Assembly: GCA_033297075.1 (NCBI GenBank) | Contig: MU858102.1 | Coordinates: 124,001-188,000 of the forward strand | Direction: 5' to 3' | Source of the DNA: Rhypophila decipiens | Taxonomy: Eukaryota > Ascomycota > Sordariomycetes > Sordariales > Naviculisporaceae | DNA: 64,000 bases | In this document: piece by piece, positions 12,804 through 24,356 of the stretch | How positions within the stretch are numbered: the first letter of the stretch is position 1 | Layout of the letters: each line of letters opens with the position of its first letter | The notes under the pieces: generated by a model | The model's input: the letters and a program-made list of their open reading frames with translations, nothing else | The model's database searches: none | Told to the model about the DNA's origin: nothing | Translations under genes and position numbers: made by a program

Positions 12804-13917
12804 GGTCGAAGATTTTGGCTGTTGTGATGGTTGAGGTCGTTTGCATTGGAAGCCAAAATCGAATTGTTCCCAATTCAGTTGTCAACAGTCCCCTGTAAAG
12901 TCAACACTCACAGTGATGCGCCGGTGCGTTGCGCTTCGGCACGGGATTGGTCAAAGCGCTACTCCACTTAGCGGCATGCCAAGGCCAAGAGCCGACAGAC
13001 TTCGATCCATTCATTTGAACTTCATCCTCCACAACACCAGATGAGAAAGCCCTTGTCCTGTTGTCCAAAAACCTAGACAATTGTCACTCGAACCGGATGA
13101 GATTCACACCTCGTTGCCTTCTGGAACCGATTCCTTTTTCTGAAACTCTCTTCCCGAACAATTCTCGGCTCGACCTGCCCACGTCGAGTTCCCCCGCCTA
13201 GGGCCCTGATTTCATTTCTCAACCCGTGAAGCTATTCACAGCTCGATGCACAAACCCGAGACTGAAACAGCAATATGAACTCAGGACCATGAAAACGAAA
13301 ACATCTTACGCCACTTTCCAACTTCTGTCGGTGCTTCATATGCCTCTTCATTTATTTTCCCAAACAAATTTATCATGCACTCCGCAGTCAAGCCGAGAGG
13401 AGTGTGCTCCCCGCGGTCACACCTCGCGGTCAAATTTCCAAGAGGATATCGCACCGCTCTTCCGACCCTCGATCGCGCACAATTTTTCTCCTCCCACGCA
13501 TTCCTTGCTTTCGCCTGTCTCGAGGTTGTATCCCCCATCTTCGCTTATCCCGATTGGGTCTCGGAAACGGCTCCGTTCCTTGATGGTGCCGGGATCACCT
13601 GAACTCAGGCAAGTTACCCGGTAGACGTCGAGTTCTGGTGGAGAGGGTCTAAGCAGATCTTCATGATCCCCCTTGGCGAGGTGCCTTGTCAAGAAGAAAC
13701 ATGAGGCATGGATAAACTTGGCCTGGTGCTACCGCCGCGGCGGGTACCTACAGAAATCGCCTCAGTCATTGGCAAGTTGCCTCCTCGGTCCAGAGCCCCG
13801 AGTATAACGCGGATTCGGCGGCAGGGTTTGGAGAGTGATTTATATAAGGCGGCCATCACGCTGCGTTGAATGCACATCTCTCATCATATCCATCATCCTT
13901 CAAAAGCCAAATCCAAC
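12804..13917. other. Intergenic, divergent promoters
   Basis: Region between the CTNNBL1-like gene and the cellulase gene. Reading frames at 13226-13692 lie on both strands, lack family similarity and have no signal or splice support. A TATA box lies at 13841. Confidence 0.5.
13841..13848 (+). promoter_or_regulatory. TATA box of GH45 cellulase gene
   Basis: TATATAAG about 70 bp upstream of the ATG at 13918, in the position expected for a strongly inducible fungal gene. Confidence 0.55.
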
Positions 13918-14874
13918 ATGAAGTCTTCCTCCATCTTCCAAGTCGGCCTCGTTGCCGTTGCCCCCTTGGCTGTCAGCGCTGCCTCAGGGTCTGGAAAGTC
14001 GACTCGTTACTGGGACTGCTGCAAGCCTTCGTGCTCGTGGCCAGGAAAGGCGTCGGTAAACCGGCCAGTCTTTGCCTGCGACGCCAACAACAACCCTCTC
14101 CAGGATTCTGGTGTCAAGTCCGGCTGCGATGGCGGTACCGCTTATACCTGCGCAAGCCAGGCCCCATGGGCCATCAATGACCGGCTTGCCTATGGGTTCG
14201 CGGCAACGGCGCTCAGCGGAGGCACCGAGTCTTCGTGGTGCTGTGCTTGCTACGCGTAAGTTACCCTCGCTCAATCTTCTCCATAAGCTGGCAGAATTTA
14301 ACTTTCCGCCAGTCTCACATTCACCTCTGGCCCCGTAGCTGGAAAGACCATGGTCGTCCAGTCAACAAGCACTGGCGGCGATCTCGGGTCCAACCACTTC
14401 GATATCAACATGCCTGGGGGTGGCGTTGGCCTGTTCGATGGGTGCAAGCCCCAGTTCGGAGGTCTTCCTGGCGCCCAGTATGGAGGCATCTCGTCCATCA
14501 GCCAGTGCAGTTCGTTCCCATCCGCGCTCCAGGCTGGATGCAGGTGGCGGTTCGAATGGTTTCAGAACGCCGACAACCCGAACTTTACCTTCCAGCAGGT
14601 TCAGTGCCCAGCCGAGCTGGTTGCCAAGACGGGATGCAAAAGAGCCGACGACGGCAACTTCCCGGCTTTCTCGCCTCCTTCTGGCGGCAGCGGTCCCACG
14701 ACTACCAGGACCACCGCGACGAACCCCGGTCCCACTGGAGGTGGAGGCGGAGGCGGAGGATGCACAGCTCAGAAGTACGCCCAGTGCGGAGGTACCGGGT
14801 TCAGTGGCTGCACCACTTGCGCAGCGGGATCGACCTGCACGGTGTCGAGTGAATTTTACAGCCAGTGCTTGTAA
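13918..14874 (+). CDS. GH45 endoglucanase with C-terminal CBM1
   Basis: Secreted endo-beta-1,4-glucanase of glycoside hydrolase family 45, acting on cellulose outside the cell. Predicted 299 aa from two exons (13918-14255, 14313-14874). I chose the ATG at 13918 because it begins a proper signal peptide ([21 protein letters not shown]); an in-frame ATG at 13870 would add a hydrophilic leader. The GH45 signature [13 protein letters not shown] carries the catalytic Asp (D33), and the second catalytic Asp is D143 in [11 protein letters not shown], spaced as in the family. A Ser/Thr/Pro/Gly linker containing eight Gly in a row joins the catalytic domain to a CBM1 ([17 protein letters not shown]...) that ends the protein. 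Complete and apparently functional. Confidence 0.96.
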
Positions 14875-15072
14875 TTTCCCTCCTGCTATTTATTTTTGCC
14901 TGTACATATTATCAGAGCTTCAAGTCACTATATTTAGCACCAGAGGGCATAAACAGGCCACGGCGCCCATCCCCCCACTATTCACCGCAGAACTGAACCT
15001 TCTTTTGCCTTGGAGGGGTATATGTATAAGTTCCAGCATAGGGACAGTACCAAAAAGCCACAAAATCAGCCA

Positions 15073-15204
15073 GCCCCCGTCGCTCAGTGGTCTGAGCGCG
15101 GACCAGCGCTGATGTCTCACACAGCGTTTTCTAGCGATTTACCCAAACTCTATTCGAGATTATCAGCGCTGGTCCGGTTAGCGGTTCGATTCCGCTCGGG
15201 GGCA
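15073..15204 (+). tRNA. tRNA-like Pol III gene, anticodon unresolved
   Basis: The ends form a tRNA: acceptor GCCCCCG (15073-15079) pairs with CGGGGGC (15197-15203) followed by A. A D-arm GCTC/GAGC sits at 15082-15097, and a perfect T-arm (AGCGG-TTCGATT-CCGCT) at 15180-15196. An A-box-like TCGCTCAGTGG, an exact B box GGTTCGATTCC and a T6 run at 15208 indicate Pol III transcription. The middle is abnormal: 15099-15113 and 15162-15176 are a perfect 15-bp inverted repeat around a 48-nt loop, where a 5-bp anticodon stem should be. I cannot place a U33 and anticodon in a normal arm. It may be an intron-containing tRNA, a tRNA pseudogene or a tRNA-derived RNA. Confidence 0.55.
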
Positions 15205-15207
15205 TTC

Positions 15208-15213
15208 TTTTTT
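15208..15213 (+). terminator. Pol III T-run terminator
   Basis: Six consecutive T residues four bases after the tRNA-like 3' end, a typical RNA polymerase III stop. Confidence 0.55.
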
Positions 15214-15465
15214 GTTTCATGTTACTTCTTGTTTTGTTCAATAGATGGACGATGGATTGTATTTCCCTATCTGTTTCTTTGTTCCATATTCTGATCCCTT
15301 GTAGATGTTGAACTTGCATTTGGTAGTGCTAGGTTGTTTCTCGGCCTACTGCTAATTCCCTCTACCCTTACATGTACTCTCTGAGTCTGGCAGCAAGCGC
15401 AGATCTAGAACTCAACAGACCCCCCCATCACTGCTATTTCCTCATTTCCCTTGCCACGAAAACAC

Positions 15466-16230
15466 CTAAGAATGACAACTACACTCACCCTCAGGAACCC
15501 CAACATTGCAACCCTTGACCTGCCCGCCAAAACACTCATACGGAGCATCCACACAGATCTGATTCGCCTCAGCAAGGCCAGCCGCAACCTCTTCATCCGA
15601 CGCCGTAGGCAAGAGATATCTAAACGGCCAAGAACATCGAAACGGCGGCGGCGGGTTCGGATTCATGGGGATCTTCCCCTCCGCTATGATGGCGGGATCC
15701 CCATTGCTAATCTGCAGCTCCCCCGCGCCCTCGTCCTCACCACCTTCCAGAGTCTGACGCTCGTAATGCAATATTCGCCATTTCTCGTTGGGAGGTAGAA
15801 CGTCTGCCGCGGCGCGGAAGGAGAGCATGTTGATTATTATCTGGGCTTCTCTGGCTTCTGGGATCTTGGCCGGGTTGACAACTGATAGTGCGATGCTGGG
15901 GGAGACGAGGCTTGAGGATCTGAAGATTGACTTGAATTCGGACAGGTATTTCTCTACGTTGCTGTCACAGAATACGTGGGTGAGGATCTTCATTGTGTTG
16001 GTGGAGGGGTCCCCTGCTACTCCTATTGCGGCGATTCCTGGACAAGTGGATAGCCCGTAGGTTGTTAGTTGGTCGTTGAAGGTTCCTGTTATGGTGCCCC
16101 CGCCTCGGAGTTCTTTGTTTTCGCGCTTGAGGGCCTGGATGGGCGAGAGCGCTGCTGCGTTGGTTTGGCCGTAAAGGAGGGCAGTTGTGAGGAGGAGGAG
16201 GAGGAGAGAGGAGAGGGGTTTGGCGAGCAT
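15466..16230 (-). CDS. Secreted protein of unknown function
   Basis: Single-exon 254-aa protein that I do not recognise. A signal peptide (MLAKPLSSLLLLLLTTALLYG) is partly encoded by a CTC/GAG-type triplet run near 16190. The mature part has a mostly alpha/beta-looking central region. The cysteine-rich C-terminus (CVDAPYECFGGQVKGCNV then ECSCHS) is likely disulfide-bonded. About nine cysteines in all. A TATAAGAT element lies 135 bp upstream. The function cannot be inferred. It is probably an extracellular protein, and an effector-like or wall-associated role is only a guess. Confidence 0.7.
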   Translation of the reverse strand: MLAKPLSSLLLLLLTTALLYGQTNAAALSPIQALKRENKELRGGGTITGTFNDQLTTYGLSTCPGIAAIGVAGDPSTNTMKILTHVFCDSNVEKYLSEFKSIFRSSSLVSPSIALSVVNPAKIPEAREAQIIINMLSFRAAADVLPPNEKWRILHYERQTLEGGEDEGAGELQISNGDPAIIAEGKIPMNPNPPPPFRCSWPFRYLLPTASDEEVAAGLAEANQICVDAPYECFGGQVKGCNVGVPEGECSCHS

Positions 16231-18284
16231 CTTGTTGGCTGGACTGTTATTCTTGGGTTTTAATGAAGGGTTGGGTTAAGAAGGGGGGACGACAGAGACC
16301 GCCGGAGAGCGATTGATGATGTTGGCTGAGTAGATACGATTAGGGATGAGAGGATATCATACCTATCTTATATTTACGCGCCCTGCGAGGGCAGCGAGTA
16401 AGTTGGTAAGCAACTCGTCAAGCTATTGATGCATGATCTGCTCGGCATATTTTCATAGATCACTGCCATCTTGGCTGGACATCCTTCTCTGTAATTAATT
16501 CAGGCGAAGGCATTCTGGCCCGCTCAAGAGTACCATCTTGGTAAATAGTGCTTGGGCGTTCATCAGATACCTCTCTGCCTGGTCTGTATAACCCTATTCA
16601 GTTCTTGAATTAGACCTGAAAGCGGCGTTATTACACAAAGTCCATGAAGATGGCGTTGACGATTTGGCATCATTTGTCCTACCCTTGCCTTGTCTTGAAG
16701 GGATGCAGGTCAACTGTATAGATGCCTACAAGGCGCAGCATTTGCTTGAATGCTTGGTACTCGTGTACTTGGTCTGCTCTAGGTCTGTGGAGCTCGAGGA
16801 ATCCAAATTCGGAAAGATCAAGTGATCAACGACCGGCCGCCGGCCAAAAGACCGGATGATTCCAAATCCTCGGGCCAATATAAGATCCAAACCGTTGCTT
16901 CTGTGCCTCCTTTCCCTTATTCCCAGCTTGCTGAGCTTGGATTGTCCAATTCAGGTAATGGGATTCGAGCTGACCAGTCATCAGCTCCGAGGCGAGGCGG
17001 GCCTTGTGTACGGGGGAGGCACCGTAGGCAGATGGTCCCCAATATTATGCTGATGCTGCTAACTAGAGTACCGCAGATATGCCGATCCGAGCATTGCATT
17101 GGGCCAGATGGTCGGTGGCTTCTGCGGCGGCGGCGGCGTAAGGCTTTGGCAGTGACCTAATGCCCATATTGTCATGAAGCATCCCATGGACTTCATATGG
17201 AATCAGTACTCCGAGTTGGAGTATCTACGTCTATGCAAGACAGGCATGCAAAAGCCGGATATCGGCAACTGGGACGGTGGGCAGAATCGTACAAAGTAAA
17301 ATGGCTGCTGGAAGGCTAGTGGTATAATAACCTGTCAGCATTGGCCATTGGGTAATTCCTCTCCACTGCCAAACCAGCTTCCAGACCATCTTTTTGAGTA
17401 GTACATAAAAATCTCCCGTGTATGTTGGAACTTGGAACGTAGAACCGAGGAACCCCGCAGCGATGGCATGCCGGGAGCGCAACTGTACTGCCGACATTGA
17501 ACCTACTTCTTAGCCATCGGACCTCGGGGCTTTATTGTCACGTATAGCAACGATCCAGTGATATCGGACTAAATCACCATATCTCCTGGTAAGTTCTTCC
17601 AATTGGCCAACTTGCCACCTAGTGACCTAAAGAGGGCAGGAAAAGGCGAGAAGTGGTATAGGGGACTAGTACTTACTTGATCGTTTGCAAATTCTCATTT
17701 CTTTGCCTTTAGGTATGTAAGAACGACCGGAAATCTTCGGGATGTAACTTGGTCAAGTTGTAACTAGGTCATAGAGCCGTGTTGCTGCATCTGATGTCCA
17801 GCGGGCGCAAGGCTGTATGGTGACTACGAATGTGGATTATACAACGATGATTAATATATCTAATATACGTTACAACTTACGTGTACATGCGTGATTCCTG
17901 GACGTGTGCTACTGTATGGACAGTACGCGGTTCAACAGTCCACAGTAAATTATCTTAGCACTGCCCGAAGCGCTCGGTGGCTTTCAACCACTCAGTGTGT
18001 TGGTCACTGTGTGAACCCCTCTTCTTCGCCTCACTTTTCCACGCATATCTTGGCGGACAAAAGTCATTCCATTTTCGGCCAATGTCGGGCAAAAGTGCAG
18101 TCTTCTCCATCCAGAGCTGGGATGGGCGGGGTTCAGGTTTTCACGCTTATTTATGAGCTCTTGATCCCTTTGTCTCAACACTTTAAGTGCGCTTGGTCCA
18201 GATTATCTATATCTGATATCTCCGCTTGCAGAATACTGCGAGTATTACGTTTAAACTTGACCTAACCAACAGAAATCGTCAGTC
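16231..18284. other. 2-kb intergenic region
   Basis: Divergent spacer with no convincing gene. Short frames on both strands (for example 17231-17497 minus and 17891-18265 plus) have no signal peptide, domain or consistent splice sites. Nothing else was seen apart from the TATA-like site near 16365. Confidence 0.5.
16365..16372 (-). promoter_or_regulatory. TATA-like box of secreted protein gene
   Basis: TATAAGAT on the minus strand, 135 bp upstream of the ATG at 16230. Confidence 0.35.
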
Positions 18285-20752
18285 ATGTCACTTCAAGTTG
18301 CCGCCGGCGCAGGCAGTCTCGTAGCCCTCGGTATCGGTGCCGGAGACATTGCAAGCATCATCTCACTTGGCCGCAGAGTCGGGAACTGGTGGACGGCGAG
18401 GAGTGGCGACTTGGAGATGCTTGCTCTTCTTGGCGAGGACGGCTCTAGCATCCTCAAGCGTCGTGGGATCCTGGACATCTTCGCCTTCAACAAGCGGTGG
18501 AGGAAGCACATTAGATTGTTGGCCAACGGCACACCGCTGTGCTTGAACGAGAAGAACATCAATAATGTGGTGAACAACATTGAAGACCTGTTGCAGGTAA
18601 GGACCCGTCTTTTACTTCAAGTTTTAAGCTTCCCATGAAGAAGAACAAAGAAATCTCGTACCTAGGGAGAGAAAACGACAAGAGAACTGATTCCATGAAT
18701 TAGGAACTGCCCCTCTTTACATGCATCATGGTCTGTCTTGTCGCCGTGTTAGAACAGTTTGCAGACAGGCGGTTGGTGCAGACTTTGTTGCACAATGTTC
18801 TTAAAGCCCTGCTGAGACTTCACGCCGATGGAGAGGAGATCCTTCGATCCCAATACACGTCCCGAATTAATGGATGGAGGTCAACAGCTTGCATCCGTGG
18901 CCTCACCAACCGGGCAGAGCATTGCAGGATGAGCCTCGTCCAGGAGGGTAGTATCCAGAGTGGACATATTCCAGCGATGGAGTCCAAACACCTTGAGGAC
19001 TTTCTTGTCTGGCTCTTGAGCACAAACGATGCTAGCTTCAAAACCGGGTCCTCCGATGTTGCTGGCATCGCTTTCTGCCTCGCCGACTTAGGGATGGACA
19101 TTCTACACGTCCATGGCGCAGGCTTCTCCGAAGAGCGGCACGAAGGCACTTGCAGTGTCGTATACTCCGAGGAACCATTCTTCCAGAATCCATCCTCAGC
19201 TGAGACAGGAGCCGCCCGCTCCCTTGCACGGTCGCTATCCATCACCATCCCAATCAACCACCCTTGGGAATGCATCAGCGTTTTCCCCATCGGAATCCAG
19301 TTGCAGAACCAGTGCCGCGGCGCTTGGAAAGAAGGCCAGAAGGCTGCGAAGGCGGTCAAGATCGGAATAGTCTGCAAGGAAACTGCCAGTGGAGAGAAAA
19401 CCCGCATTGCCGCACGCCCACGACAGGACATACAATATGCCATCATCGATGGAGGGGAACCAGCGGATCGAACCACCCCAGAGATCAACATCATCGCAGT
19501 GAACTACGGCCTCGTGATGAACCAAGAGCTCCTCGACGGTCTTCAGAACAACAACTGCCTGGGGTCCATACCTCCCGATCTTATCTCTTGGGTCAACGAA
19601 TCTACAGAGAGTAACACGTATGCGGCCGTTACCGGCGGGATTGCAGCGCCAGAGATGCAAGATGAGAGAAAGATTACAGCCTTTTGCATATTCCAGGCAT
19701 TTTTCATGGGGTATTACTACGACGTGTTTGGCAGACTCATCGATACATCTTCTCTCTCGCTGCAGACCGTCGAGGGAGCTTGGGGATTTCGATCTGAAGA
19801 CCTCCTTCGGCGTATGCGATTTTCATTTCTACGAGGTGTTGTAACATCGCCAATAAATACCATGCCCAATGTTAGGCTCCTGTCCCGCCGGGGTATGCTT
19901 GACATTCTCGCCATGTTCTTCATGGGGAGTAGCGAGACGATTCTCAATGATGAGAGATACAAGCCTTCTGGGTGCATGGGCATCATTGGGAGACGCACCA
20001 TGCTTATCAATAGCCTTCTCGGGAAATGCGCGTCGCCTCGAGAGATAGCTGGATTCACGCTTCTCGACGTCGACGTCGGCGGTATTCCGCGGGACCATAA
20101 CGGCTTGGTCATGGCGGGCGAGAATATACCCTCGCGGGGCACTGATATGCTTGACCAACGGGCGGTTGCGAGTAGAGCTCAAATGGGGCTTGGAGAGCGA
20201 AGCACGGATGTGGACGCTACGTTCAATGTCGAGGCCGACTGGGACGGGAATCCGGATTCTGCTTTGGTGTGCGTGCGATACAAGGGACGCCGGATCACAA
20301 CCTTGTCTCCCATGGTGGCCGACTCTCATTTCTGCAAAAGATACACGACTCCGCAGCCGTTGCCTTCCCAGACTGCCAGTGCAACTGTGCCCGTCTCGGG
20401 CCGGTCCTGTCTTGACCAGGGCTTAGAGGTGGATCTGGCCACAATCATGAGACAGGACTCGGAGCTGCCCACTTCACCGATCCGTGAGGTACCAGTTCTA
20501 GTCCAGACCTTGGACCGACCGCGGCTGCGGTATGCTTGCGCGGCTTTGTACCACGACACACTGTCGTTTTGCGCCGTGGCCACGGACTGTGTCCAAAGGG
20601 CGCATAAGGATGCCATTGCTGGATCAAGCAAGAAAGCGGTCCCAATTGTTTTGATCGCCGGGATGACGGACCACACTGGCAATGTTCCTCCTGTCAGGGC
20701 CCGGACGGAGCCTGCCGAAATCGACGTCTACGAAATCACAGGCCCGAGGTAG
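18285..20752 (+). CDS. Large conserved-looking protein, unknown function
   Basis: Predicted 786-aa protein from two exons (18285-18596, 18704-20752). The 107-nt intron has GTAAGG/TAG ends and keeps the frame. I do not recognise a domain. The N-terminus is a Gly/Ala-rich hydrophobic segment (AAGAGSLVALGIGAGDIASI) followed by GRRVGNWW. The middle includes a hydrophobic stretch (ITAFCIFQAFFMGYYYDVFG), which could be a buried helix or a single membrane span. No repeats or catalytic motif are visible. It has normal codon use and an intact 2-kb second exon, so it is probably a real gene. The N-terminus loosely recalls adaptor-like leaders of fungal STAND proteins, but no NTPase follows. Confidence 0.7.
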
Positions 20753-21097
20753 AACGGCTTGCGGAGAGTGTCGTATCTAAGCCAGATAGGTATTGTACCG
20801 TCGTATAACGAGTAGTCCCCCTTGACATCATGCCAAGCTCGGATCACCCCTGCCCAGAACAAATTAACGTGGTGATTGCAAATTCATAAAGCTTTATACG
20901 ACAGCCTTCAGGTTATATGTACCCCATACAGCCCCTGAATCAAAGCACCCCACTGAACATCATAACAAAAGCAAGCACAGAGTAAACAGTTCTCAATCAG
21001 ATTTCCCACCCAAGACCTTCTGCTCATCGTTCAAATCGACAAACCCCTTGCCAAGATCATCATTATCGCCATCCTCCCCGTCATCGGGGTCCTCATC
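20753..21097. other. Convergent spacer
   Basis: About 345 bp between the large unknown gene and the first cysteine-rich gene. No feature was seen beyond probable 3' UTRs. Confidence 0.5.
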
Positions 21098-21862
21098 TCA
21101 TGGATTCGCACAAACGCAATACGTCTCGCAGTTCTTCTTGGTCTCATCGTTGCACGTAGCCGAGGTATTCCCCGCATTGCAGTTCATGTTTTGGCCCGTA
21201 CAGCCGCATTCACAATCATTCGCACACACGTTTCCCGACATGCCGCTCCGACAAGCGAGGTTGGCTTCGATCGAGACGTCGGGGGTCTCGTCCAATTGGT
21301 CCCACTTTTTGCTTTATCGTCAGCCTTGCACCCCCCATTTGTTTAAAACGAACAACGATAAGAGGTAAACACATGAACATACATGACACTTGAAACTCCT
21401 AATAGTCTCAATGGTAGGCGTATAACACCCCTCATACGCAACATTCGCCGCAGAGCCAGGACAATCCGGCTGGCTGTAGAACTCGCACGGATGGTCCCGT
21501 CCGGTGAGGTTATTCTTGACGCGGATAGACTTGGGAATGAACGGGTTAGAATCGCATGCCACGGGACCGGTATTGCCGCCGTTTTCGAACTGGGCGCAGT
21601 TGGCCCAGTTGTTGACTGGCTGCTCGAAATTGAAGCATTCCTGGTCTGAGGCGTCGCTGATGATGCGGTATTTGGTATTGGACTCGGCGCTGCAGAGGTC
21701 TACCCCGTCGTAGATTGTTACTATTTTTAGACAAGTGGCGTTAGTAATTCGAGTGATAGGATGGGAGGAAAAAATTGGGAAGAGCCAGAACCGACTTTCA
21801 AATCCGAGGATAGTGTTGAGGTTGAGGGCTAGGATGCCAGTGAGGATGGATAGGGAACGCAT
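21098..21862 (-). CDS. Secreted 18-cysteine protein (copy A)
   Basis: Predicted 203-aa secreted protein from three exons (21862-21796, 21720-21383, 21304-21098). A signal peptide MRSLSILTGILALNLNTILG is followed by a mature chain with 18 cysteines and sparse structure (motifs LCSAESNTKYRIIS, CAQFENGGNTGP, CANDCECGC, CETYCVCANP at the end). It is clearly homologous to the gene at 22742-23521 in length, intron positions and cysteine count. The first donor (GTCGGT) is non-consensus and was chosen by analogy with that copy; the acceptor TAG is good. The function is unknown. Such small disulfide-rich secreted proteins are often effectors or antimicrobial proteins, but no family is recognised here. 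Confidence 0.75.
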
Positions 21863-22741
21863 GTTGATATTTGATGATCAAGGTATTTGTTTCTATTGTT
21901 CAAGTTAATGCTAGTAGAAAGGGCAGCTTGCTGGAGTGTATGGATGTCTTTGGAGTGAGAAATGTGAGTGAGGAAATCTCCGGGATCCAGCTGGTTATTG
22001 CCCGTTTTTATGTCTTTTTTCGGACACCTTAATACCGAGCGGCTGATCCGTTGAACTGTTTGATTGGCTCAAGAAGTTATTCTTGTCTTGACTCTGTAAG
22101 TTACTAGGCATCCAGCATTGCAATGACAAGGCATGATTGATGCCACAAGCGCAGATGGTCGGCGTGGTCTGTCTCTGTGATCATGAGCTGAGGTCGACCA
22201 GAGCCAAAAGGGCTGTCGCCTTTCCACAGCCTTTGTGATCTCAAATTCAAGGACAAAAGTGTCGCTGAGTTAAATTAACGTATTATATTCCAAACCAAAT
22301 TCCTATGGGGTACTATCGAGGCCGTCCTTTAGGCCCTTGGCCAACGATCCCTCAACGGCGCAGCTCATGCCTTACTGAAGGGGCAAAATCCACCGCCATT
22401 GGGGGCTGCCCGTCGAGAAGACGGTTTGTCGGCCTGGTTCGGCCCATCGTGTACCGATGATTCCACATTGTCGATGCGTTATCGCAATCATGGCCTTTCA
22501 AGATGGGCGAGGCATTGTTCTGCCTAGTATATCGAGTGGAATCTCATAATCGTGATAGTGTAATTGTCGTTGCTATGAATAACTCGAGTCAGATCAAACT
22601 GAAATAGTCTCAGAGCACGTGAAGCCGAGTGAAACACTCGAGAGTGAAGAGACTTAAGAGCTGACTCTGCCCTCTGGAATAAACCCTCATCAACATCCAA
22701 AACGCATCACCTTCTCACAGACTACTATACTTACATTCAAG
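21863..22741. other. Shared promoter between cysteine-rich copies
   Basis: An 879-bp region between two divergently transcribed homologous genes, so both promoters lie here. No coding frame is supported. Whether the two halves are inverted copies of each other needs an alignment. Confidence 0.5.
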
Positions 22742-23521
22742 ATGCATCTTCTCATTCACACCTTACTCGGAGCCTTCCTTTGCCTGGCCTCTCAAGGCCT
22801 GGCCTTTGAGCGTAAGTAGCAACCTCACATCCTCTTCTCATTCACCAATCTCACAATTTCCCAAACTAACCGCCGCAAAAGTAACCCTCTACCCCAACGT
22901 CCCCCTCTGCTCCGCCGAATCAGACACAACCTACCGAATCATATCCGGCCCAAGCAACGGCACATGCATCAACTTTGACCAAGACCCCAACAGCATGAAC
23001 CTGCTCTCCTGCGCACAATACCAAAACGGCGGCAACCAAGGTCCACTGCCGTGTTCCACCGACGGACTGATCCCGCGCTCTGTTCGAGCCATCAACGGGC
23101 CGAGGGCGTGTGAATTCTTCTCTAAGCGGGATTGCGACGGTGGTTTGCACCAGGTTGCCGGTGAACGGCCTTGCTTGACGTCTACGGATGTGGGGTTTGA
23201 GAATTATGCTAGTTTTAGGTGCGATGTGAGTTTGTTCTCTTCTTTCTCCCCTTTCCCGCTTGTTCCAGTTTAGCCAGGTGTGGCTGAGTGGAAATGTGAA
23301 CGATGTGCTGATCATAGAGACGTGATTAGTGGGACGACTCTGTCAATGTCGAGGGTTTCGTGGGATGTCACGACGGCGTGTCCTCCAACGTCTGCGTGAA
23401 CGACTGTGGCTGTCAGTGTCTCAATGGCGGTCAGAACATGCAATGCATACCAGACCTGGTCCGCTGCTCGCTTAGAGCTTTGGAGGTCTGCGAGCTAAGC
23501 TGTGTGTGTGTTAATCCTTGA
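22742..23521 (+). CDS. Secreted 18-cysteine protein (copy B)
   Basis: Predicted 201-aa secreted protein from three exons (22742-22811, 22882-23225, 23330-23521). A signal peptide (MHLLIHTLLGAFLCLASQG) is followed by 18 cysteines in the same order as copy A, including LCSAESDTTYRIIS, CAQYQNGGNQGP, NVCVNDCGCQC and the C-terminal CELSCVCVNP. Both introns fall at the same codons as in copy A: after the signal peptide, and immediately before a Trp-Asp pair. The exon sum is 606 nt and in frame. The sequences have diverged considerably, so the duplication is not recent. Function unknown. Confidence 0.8.
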
Positions 23522-24356
23522 CTCTCTCACGGCTCTTACTCCCTTTGTCGTTTGGGTGCGCTTTCTGGTTCTGGGCTTGATGATCGTTTTTGGGTGGTTG
23601 TCTGTGTCTTGGATTTCGTGTTGAAATGGTTGAGGGAAGGCATGCGGTTGTAGCTTTTTGGTGAATTAGTTCTGTAATTTCTCGGTGTGCAAGGCTAGGA
23701 GAAGGAGGGGAGACAGGTCACGCGGCAGGCGGCAACGCTCATATTACCGGAGAAGTACCAGATCAGATGATGTCATCTGGGATCCAGTTTAAGCCATATG
23801 TCTCCAGAATGAACCCATCCTCAAGTCACAGCCTTTTTGTCCTCTCGAATATGATTGGCGGCTGCCCCGTGTCCTTGATGTAAGCCGTCCGATGGCCCAT
23901 TTATCCTTGGCCGGCGATAAGGTTCCCGCATGCTACGCTCTTATTTGGTTCGAGCTAACAGGACCCTGTTTCACGCCGCTAATAGATTGGAATAAATACC
24001 TTGAGTGGACAAGAATAGTCTCCAACTGAACTAAATAAATATCTTGACTGCTAGAATAAAGGCCTTAACTGGCTGGCATAAATAGTTCATTGTAAAGGGC
24101 TTGCGGGAAGGCTAAACCGAAGGAAAAGGGGTTATAAAGTTCTTATAATTAGATAATACTCAAAAACAAGATAAAGGAGAAGAGAAATACAAACAATCAA
24201 ACAAAACCTCCTTGTCTAAAAGAAAAGCCTCGAAAAAAAAAAGAGGACATCGACCCATTTCCCGTAAACCCTAAATAGCCGCCCTGCAGTCTATTTATCG
24301 CTAAAAGGTACCATTATCATTTCTCACACCCATATCTATGTTCCAGTAGGATCTCC
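23522..24356. other. AT-rich convergent spacer with repeats
   Basis: Between copy B and the nuclease-like gene. The part from about 23940 to 24340 is notably AT-rich with A-runs and contains the 22-bp repeat units listed separately. No gene is supported. Confidence 0.5.
23990..24085. repeat. Degenerate 22-bp tandem unit cluster 1
   Basis: Five degenerate units related to GAATAAATGCCTTGACTGGC. The TAAAT-like core recurs near 23993, 24015, 24036, 24057 and 24079, a spacing of 21-22 bp. The best units are at 23990, 24034 and 24055. The same unit recurs at 30361-30444. Confidence 0.5.

Noticed and set aside
12924..13692. Frames on both strands upstream of the cellulase gene
   Set aside because: They overlap each other, have no signal peptide or domain, and lie in the promoter region.
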